Assembly (NCBI GenBank): GCA_032622095.1
Contig: CP136066.1
Location: 12,363,784 to 12,427,783, forward strand
Direction of reading: 5' to 3'
Source of the DNA: Siphonodentalium dalli
Taxonomy: Eukaryota; Mollusca; Scaphopoda; Gadilida; Siphonodentaliidae
Length of the DNA stretch: 64,000 nucleotides
Both the position numbers and the translations under genes were made by a program. Shown piece by piece: positions 63,001 through 64,000 of the stretch. The number at the start of each line of letters is the position of its first letter. The first letter of the stretch is position 1. Below the pieces are notes generated by a model. The model did no database searches and had not been told where the DNA came from. It was given only the letters and a program-made list of their open reading frames with translations.

Positions 63001-63306
63001 TTTTTCTTACATTCTTTAACAATTTTATAATTTTTAATGTGTTAAGCCAATGCATTCTCTTATATATGCGAGGCGACCTATGGTCGACTCGCATATATAA
63101 GAGAATGCATTGGCACAGGGCCCTTCTGTTGGGTAAAGGGTTAATCAACAATAATAAATGACATGTTCTATTCATCAATCACCTGAGAGCCCGTTCCTAG
63201 AAGCGGAGATATTACAGATGATGATTCGCAGTTAAAGAGTGGCATGAAAGCTCGGAACAGAGTCCTAATCTGATCTGATGAAGATCCAGAATCTGATGCC
63301 CGAGAT
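41034..63306 (-). CDS. Macro-like/triple-TIR/CaaX protein gene (10 exons, 5' end outside)
   Basis: Ten exons join without a stop into 1000 codons before the TGA at 41034. Residue ranges in the visible part are as follows. A possible macro-like segment spans 1-107. TIR-1 is about 116-230, a helical linker about 231-258 and TIR-2 about 260-390. A degenerate TIR-3 is about 450-580, an acidic and repeat tail 649-980, and a CaaX box 997-1000. TIR-2 keeps the catalytic-type Glu (334). TIR-1 has Gln (190) and TIR-3 His (518) at that place. No signal peptide or membrane span is seen, so the protein should be cytosolic and lipid-anchored. Functions known for the family are NAD hydrolysis and adaptor signalling. 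The combination and its role are my inference. The N-terminus lies beyond 64000. Confidence 0.85.
42110..42555. mobile_element. hAT-like MITE beside a splice acceptor
   Basis: The 8-base duplication 'gaagaaca' (42102-42109 and 42556-42563) flanks ends 'caagtctgcaaaaagcg' and 'cgctatttgcagtcttg'. Subterminal 'tttgcagaatgaggtcc' repeats match the element at 20938. The 446-base element starts 18 bases from the acceptor of the last minus exon, so it displaced the natural upstream intron sequence, perhaps including the branch point. Confidence 0.88.
42556..42855. other. Intron, nothing recognised
   Basis: No open frame with support and no repeat was seen here. Confidence 0.5.
42856..43440. repeat. 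Hairpin element and 52-bp tandem array
   Basis: A hairpin at 42856-43010 ('cattgggggggcacattatt' against 'acaatgtgccccaacgag') leads into about nine copies of a 52-base unit. The unit contains 'caactacattcattaacg' and 'catagcaccgtatccccc'. At the far end 'tgtagtgggtgtgtgt' recurs inverted. It looks like tandem growth of one arm of a MITE. Confidence 0.8.
43601..43856. mobile_element. TTAA-flanked MITE with palindromic core
   Basis: Flanked by TTAA, ends 'ccctggagcagcattaaag' and 'ccagtcatagaaggg'. It is a diverged member of the family at 24014. Nothing is recognised from 43857 to 44150. Confidence 0.75.
44155..44530. mobile_element. hAT-like MITE, decayed copy
   Basis: Left part 'tttagcatcaccaaattcat' and right part 'cattctgcaaatgtttgaca' match the family interior. 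The outer ends and target duplication are not clear. Confidence 0.65.
44629..44784. repeat. Hairpin with ~50-bp arms
   Basis: 'aagaaatggacgttgaattt' at 44631 is mirrored by 'aaattcaacgtccatttctt' at 44764. The arms continue through 'agagcatggatgcaagtt', with a spacer of about 52 bases. It may be a foldback MITE. Confidence 0.8.
44785..46060. other. No gene recognised
   Basis: Small frames at 45402-45593 and 45633-45882 show no motif I know. They have no consistent splice context with the flanking minus exons. Confidence 0.5.
46061..46670. mobile_element. Diverged copy of dispersed repeat, with insert
   Basis: 'agagttataaaaatatacat' and 'tgaacacttcctaaaggaac' match the family of 40677. The middle (46440-46610) holds 'acagcactcgtgcc' and 'gacaaacccatttaca', also found at 63896-63930. 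Confidence 0.5.
46671..48168. other. Intron, no gene recognised
   Basis: A G-run lies at about 47470. 'gtgctgtgacgtcatactgc' near 47182 resembles 'gcgctgtgatgtcatactgc' near 18790 and hints at one more old dispersed repeat. Confidence 0.45.
48169..48333 (-). repeat. 33-bp array of splice donors (5 extra copies)
   Basis: On the minus strand the unit 'actgtctttagagcag' then 'gtaacttatttacaacc' repeats the end of the exon and its donor. Donor sites fall after 48334, 48301, 48268, 48235, 48202 and 48169. Each step adds 11 codons (VTYLQPLSLEQ) with no stop, so alternative donor use would lengthen the linker in frame. Confidence 0.88.
48334..48430 (-). CDS. Minus gene exon: linker after TIR-3
   Basis: The acceptor is 'gtgaaaattttttacag'-like ('ttttttacag'). 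One spare base completes the Leu started in the previous exon. The 32 codons include EDGSARVIENVIRLNLQVK and end PLSLEQ at the first of six donors. It ends in phase 0 and joins CLHSDKD of the last exon. I recognise no domain. Confidence 0.78.
48567..48850. mobile_element. Decayed TTAA-type MITE
   Basis: TTAA at 48563 precedes 'cccttgcatgactggagctt'. Palindromic cores recur at 48605-48660 and 48760-48815. The right end is worn. Confidence 0.65.
48932..49514. mobile_element. TTAA-flanked element, AGGGGTACTGTACGCCA ends
   Basis: TTAA at 48928-48931 and 49515-49518 flanks inverted ends 'aggggtactgtacgcca' and 'tggcgtacagtacccct'. The 583 bases are AT-rich and non-coding. The ends differ from the CCC-type MITEs, so this is a separate family. 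Confidence 0.82.
49532..50335. mobile_element. TA-flanked MITE copy 2, with nested piggyBac-like MITE
   Basis: TA flanks 'cagctatgctctaattaa' and 'ttaattagagcatagctg'. The interior is the reverse complement of the flanks of the element at 969-3858. The piggyBac-like MITE at 49564-49900 is inserted near its left end. Confidence 0.82.
49564..49900. mobile_element. piggyBac-like MITE copy 2
   Basis: TTAA on both sides, ends 'ccctttacccaacaaac' and 'ctgttgggtaaaggg'. Its second palindrome has lost one arm, giving 337 rather than 383 bases. Confidence 0.85.
50355..50980 (-). CDS. Minus gene large exon: degenerate third TIR
   Basis: The acceptor is 'actttattttcag'. It has 626 bases, phase 0 start and two spare bases at the end. 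It encodes a basic helix (RVRKVLEEIRRQ), then a TIR-like core: CKIVLSFAQVD, ADRIFIFLSQAYVKSR, EHFHFALIRHR and PYIFVQLFPC. The strand and helix order follows a TIR domain, but the catalytic position is His, so NADase activity is unlikely. The rest (LPGYDGSYTLGMAEYMALN) is not recognised. The strong donor is 'agcct|gtgagt' at 50354. Confidence 0.82.
50981..51280. other. Intron, nothing recognised
   Basis: AT-rich sequence without supported features. Confidence 0.5.
51285..51485. repeat. 50-bp tandem repeat, four copies
   Basis: 'ttgttgacaatgatctctt' plus 'ctgagaattctgactacgtc' recurs every 50 bases. The first copy has a small insertion (agaa). Confidence 0.88.
51486..52120. mobile_element. Dispersed repeat split by a second element
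   Basis: The outer parts match the family of 40677 ('caagtagttccttcagga', 'gatgaataatagaccattcc'). The insert, about 51668-52025, starts 'tagggctgcaacgattcat' and ends with 'gtatcatatcatgacc'. The wording resembles ends of hAT-type elements, by memory only. Confidence 0.55.
52321..52398 (-). repeat. Duplicated exon end with second donor
   Basis: The 78-base unit holding 'aatcagcctgat|gtaagt' occurs twice, with donors after 52399 and 52321. Using the second donor would read GTAAGTTATATATGA and stop. Confidence 0.82.
52399..52584 (-). CDS. Minus gene exon: C-terminal part of TIR-2
   Basis: The acceptor is 'taactctttccag'. It has 62 codons in phase 0 at both ends: KGKVQLIPICIQSVEDIPPW then HVKMYDARSD, the late strand and helix of a TIR, and a helix ending WVNVGAFDGSVLNQPD. 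It completes the domain begun by the two exons before. The donor is CTGAT|gtaagt. The plus-strand counterpart was not found. Confidence 0.83.
52585..53245. other. Intron, C-run only
   Basis: A tract of about 25 C-rich bases lies at 53066-53092. No supported gene. Confidence 0.5.
53246..54000. repeat. 26-bp minisatellite, ~29 copies
   Basis: The unit 'aaggaccacaaggaacgg' plus 'tcttatta' has rare variants (GACGAC, GACAAC, AACAG). There are no exon-like edges. From 54001 to 54490 nothing is recognised. Confidence 0.95.
54500..54745 (-). repeat. 41-bp array of splice donors (six extra copies)
   Basis: On the minus strand 'agtttattcttaaa|gtacgt' repeats the exon end and donor every 41 bases, with sites at 54746, 54705, 54664, 54623, 54582, 54541 and 54500. 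Reading into the first extra unit meets TAG. Some copies have weaker donors such as gtacct, gtacat or gtacac. Confidence 0.9.
54746..54882 (-). CDS. Minus gene exon: TIR-2 middle part with catalytic Glu
   Basis: The acceptor is 'cattatttttcag'. The exon is 137 bases, equal to plus exon 31406-31542. It encodes GSLWQKSLYEALESSR, then ISPSYLSSTVCLEEYSIAL. CLEEY carries the glutamate expected of TIR NADases. Both edges are tandemly duplicated, with four acceptor copies upstream and seven donor copies downstream. An open frame running to 55006 merely crosses the duplicated acceptors. Confidence 0.9.
54883..55165 (-). repeat. Tandem acceptor/exon-start copies (three extra)
   Basis: Copies of 'tatttttcag|gcagtttg' plus 'cagaaatcactgtatgagg' start at about 54956, 55030 and 55111, besides the true 54882. 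Periods are 74, 74 and 81. Starting at the nearest extra copy leads to a TGA before the true exon. Confidence 0.88.
55166..55585. other. Intron, nothing recognised
   Basis: No supported feature was seen. Confidence 0.5.
55587..55862. repeat. 55-bp tandem repeat, five copies
   Basis: The unit contains 'cagtttattttggttgggtg' and 'aagggataatgccagagttc'. From 55863 to 56340 nothing is recognised. Confidence 0.9.
56345..56640. mobile_element. Dispersed repeat copy ('cagtagttccctta' family)
   Basis: It matches 40677-40918 almost along its whole length ('gactccttctgtacttttat', 'atacttttataactgagtgg'). A partial 'cctttctatactaaatactc' is duplicated at its start. It ends about 17 bases from the donor of exon 56657-56865. 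Confidence 0.75.
56657..56865 (-). CDS. Minus gene exon: linker and TIR-2, first half
   Basis: The acceptor is 'catactgcag'. The 209 bases equal plus exon 24752-24960. It encodes VRKDGDSTEEKLKVACSS, a helical linker, then YDVFISYSHKNPQEAEVF and LTVFFDRKELKTG. The donor is a GC type (aaaacag|gcgagt), whereas the paralog has GT at the same place. The phase carries one base into the next exon, as in the paralog. Confidence 0.9.
56866..57291. other. Intron, short repeated motif
   Basis: 'tctcccgaaat' occurs several times (56930, 57190, 57240). Nothing coding. Confidence 0.5.
57292..57504. mobile_element. Foldback MITE, TA target, complete
   Basis: TA flanks 'cagtaatgctctaattaa' and 'taattagggcattactg'. 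It is 213 bases, a near-perfect hairpin around 'agctctcgccgagagct'. Same family and length as 39835-40047. Confidence 0.9.
57765..57910 (-). repeat. Extra copy of exon end and donor
   Basis: A 95-base unit copies the end of the neighbouring exon ('atgagcctcgtaca') with its donor 'gtaagtagtaa'. Donors fall after 57911 and 57816. Confidence 0.82.
57911..58084 (-). CDS. Minus gene exon: TIR-1 C-terminal half
   Basis: The acceptor is 'ttatttctag'. The 174 bases equal plus exon 22278-22451. It reads IVTILSPAYMDTPECIEQFN and ends LVQYVDCR. The catalytic position is Gln (CIEQF) as in the paralog. Phases join R-V-R to the linker exon. It is not visible as a long open frame on this strand and was found by matching the TIR pattern. 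Confidence 0.87.
58224..59789. mobile_element. DNA transposon, TAA target, degenerate coding remnant
   Basis: Inverted ends 'ggccacacaaaaaaaata' and 'tattttttttgtgtggcc' are flanked by TAA, as in PIF/Harbinger elements, though the superfamily is uncertain. Inside on the plus strand are broken but protein-like stretches: LNLFVPGQLRKLIRLTTFPD near 58540, NSVQVADIIGRYLRITLEDA near 58725, and RCCHIPDGLQIFLGYNDP near 59175. Frames shift and stops intervene. I do not recognise the protein. Confidence 0.6.
58618..58914 (+). pseudogene. Degenerate ORF inside the TAA-flanked transposon
   Basis: One frame is open for about 98 codons, including CDAYISGISVGKSQDSQDF and TPVSVENGGENAFSVLMD. Similar coding-like text occurs upstream and downstream in other frames, so the original protein was longer and is now broken. 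Function unknown. Confidence 0.4.
59793..60744. other. Intron, nothing recognised
   Basis: Several small open frames show no motif. No repeat structure was seen. Confidence 0.5.
60745..61004. mobile_element. Mollusc-type dispersed repeat (SINE/MITE tail)
   Basis: 'agagggatctggcctgttgg', 'aagggccgtaactcttgaa', 'cagacggacagacagag' and the end 'tttgtgggggataaa' recall a repeat widespread in bivalves. The recognition is from memory of sequence style, not alignment. Confidence 0.45.
61041..61234 (-). CDS. Minus gene exon: TIR-1 N-terminal half
   Basis: The acceptor is 'ttatattacag'. The exon starts RKKKIVAQFDIYLSYCGDDK, a basic lead and TIR box 1. It continues PKVFSENQPLNKDEIFQEHI, the BB-loop side, and ends with two spare bases at 'acaag|gtatgt'. 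Plus exon 17928-18109 is its counterpart, four codons shorter. Confidence 0.9.
61250..61470. mobile_element. Decayed dispersed repeat, 'gggccataactctggtaaaa' type
   Basis: 'aattccaacaaagggccata' and 'aattccaacaaaaaaggcca' recur about 95 bases apart, with matching 'ggtgggcggaac' and 'tggtggtcggaac'. It is two copies of an old repeat. From 61471 to 62085 nothing else is recognised. Confidence 0.5.
62088..62176. mobile_element. TTAA-type MITE, right-end remnant
   Basis: 'gagactcgcatatataagag' and 'gctccagtcatgtaaggg' before TTAA at 62177. Confidence 0.6.
62223..62420 (-). CDS. Minus gene exon: macro-like segment, second part
   Basis: The acceptor is 'cactctttatag' and the donor 'aaaaag|gtttgt'. 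It has 66 codons in phase 0 at both ends: GMNRVPMLKSMVNAAYHWIN, GLPLKTLKIVVYCDNP and a charged helix. Its Gly start follows GTGSQ of the previous exon, giving a GTGxxG loop as in macro domains. The fold call is tentative. Confidence 0.85.
62758..63140. mobile_element. piggyBac-like MITE copy 3
   Basis: TTAA on both sides, ends 'ccctttacccaacaaaa' and 'ctgttgggtaaaggg'. It has 383 bases with two intact palindromic modules, the same length as copy 1. It sits 42 bases from the donor of exon 63183-63306. Confidence 0.88.
63183..63306 (-). CDS. Minus gene exon: macro-like segment, first part
   Basis: The acceptor is 'cttttcatttcag'. One spare base, then 41 codons: SRASDSGSSSDQIRTLFRAF and VISPLLGTGSQ. 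The donor is 'ctctcag|gtgatt'. Its length and phase equal plus exon 7416-7539. The preceding exon lies beyond the window. Confidence 0.85.
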
Positions 63307-63583
63307 CTGAAATGAAAAGAATTACATTACAGTTACGGTCAAAACATTACAGTCACGGTCAGCGGATAATCCAGAATCTGATGCCCGAGTGAAAAGAATT
63401 GCATTACAGTTACGGTCAAAACATTACAGTCACGGTCAGCGGATAATCCAGAATCTGATACCCGAGATCTGAAATGAAAAGAATTACATTACAGTTACGG
63501 TCAAAACATTACAGTCACGGTCAGCGGACAATCCAAAATCTGATGCCCGAGATCCGAAATGAAAAGAACTACATTACAGTTAA
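63307..63583 (-). repeat. Tandem copies of acceptor and exon start (three extra)
   Basis: Units of about 80-93 bases copy 'atttcag|atctcgggcatcag' with the upstream intron. Of the extra copies, one keeps a usable AG, one has lost it by deletion and one has AG changed to GG. Reading in from the intact copy meets a TAA. Confidence 0.85.
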
Positions 63584-63599
63584 GGTCAGGTATAAAATG

Positions 63600-64000
63600 G
63601 GCTCAGCTTACCCTTTCATGATGGGAGCTCCGCTGCTGCAGCATTAAAGATCCTGTGACAGTGCATTCTCTTATATATGGGAGTTTCCCATAGGGAGCCT
63701 CGCATATATAAGAGAGTGCACTGGCATACAAGTCACAGTAAATATTGTTAGGTCGATGCATTCTCATATATATCTATCGGAGACTAGCATATATACAGTA
63801 ATGCTCTAAGTAATCGACTCCTTAACCATAGCAGACTTATTTGTAACTTTTCAGGATTCAGTCGGAAGTATGGCTCGAGTTCTATCCTTCTGCGACAGCA
63901 CTCGTGCCATATCGACAAACCCATTTACACATTGTGTCGTTCTGAGTATTTAATACACTTGTATCATTCTGTGGGTGATTGTTTATGCGCTTAAAACAGT
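63600..64000. other. Remnants of MITE families at window end
   Basis: A decayed TTAA-type palindrome at about 63608-63760 ('gtgcattctcttatatat') is followed by a left end of the foldback family at 63781 ('cagtaatgctctaagta'). Then comes 'acagcactcgtgccatat', shared with 46552. No coding sequence was recognised. Confidence 0.6.

Overview
The window is intron-rich, AT-rich animal DNA packed with repeats. The organism looks like a marine invertebrate, most plausibly a bivalve or other mollusc. This rests on multi-exon TIR-domain genes with GT-AG introns, a CR1-like LINE, many small inverted-repeat transposons, and degraded repeats whose wording ('gggccataactct', and 'ggacagac' runs ending in 'gggggataa') I associate with mollusc genomes. 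The phylum is an inference.

Two paralogous genes face each other tail to tail. The plus-strand gene has six recognisable exons (7416-7539, 11686-11889, 17928-18109, 22278-22451, 24752-24960, 31406-31542). The minus-strand gene has ten (63306 down to 41034) and reaches its stop codon. Every exon is bounded by splice signals and every junction phase agrees. Four paired exons have identical lengths in the two genes (124, 174, 209 and 137 bases). The minus gene reads for exactly 1000 codons inside the window. Its product has a possible macro-like (ADP-ribose-binding) segment, three TIR-type domains, an 11-residue repeat tail and a C-terminal CaaX box (CCIL). Only the middle TIR keeps the glutamate expected of a TIR NADase. 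The first has Gln and the third His at that place. I infer a membrane-anchored NAD-metabolising or innate-immune signalling protein with one active and two pseudo-TIR domains. The plus copy lacks visible exons after the middle of its second TIR, where a 29-bp satellite runs into an assembly gap.

Layout. 1-3860: a TA-flanked repeat holding a 2.5 kb TTAA-flanked element with about 340-bp inverted arms. 3861-7415: mostly featureless, with a CCATGG-rich repeat and one weak candidate exon. 7416-31542: the plus gene, whose introns hold a dead LINE, MITEs of at least four families, and the 33-bp (about 41 copies) and 39-bp (152 copies) minisatellites. 31986-37589: the 29-bp satellite, then the gap and a 28-bp array. 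41034-64000: the minus gene and its intronic transposons.

The most unusual pattern is that 10 of 31 inferred splice junctions carry tandem copies of the splice site together with the adjoining exon edge, from 2 to 24 copies. In most cases, use of an extra site would bring in a stop codon. In one case (48169-48334) each extra donor would add 11 residues in frame.
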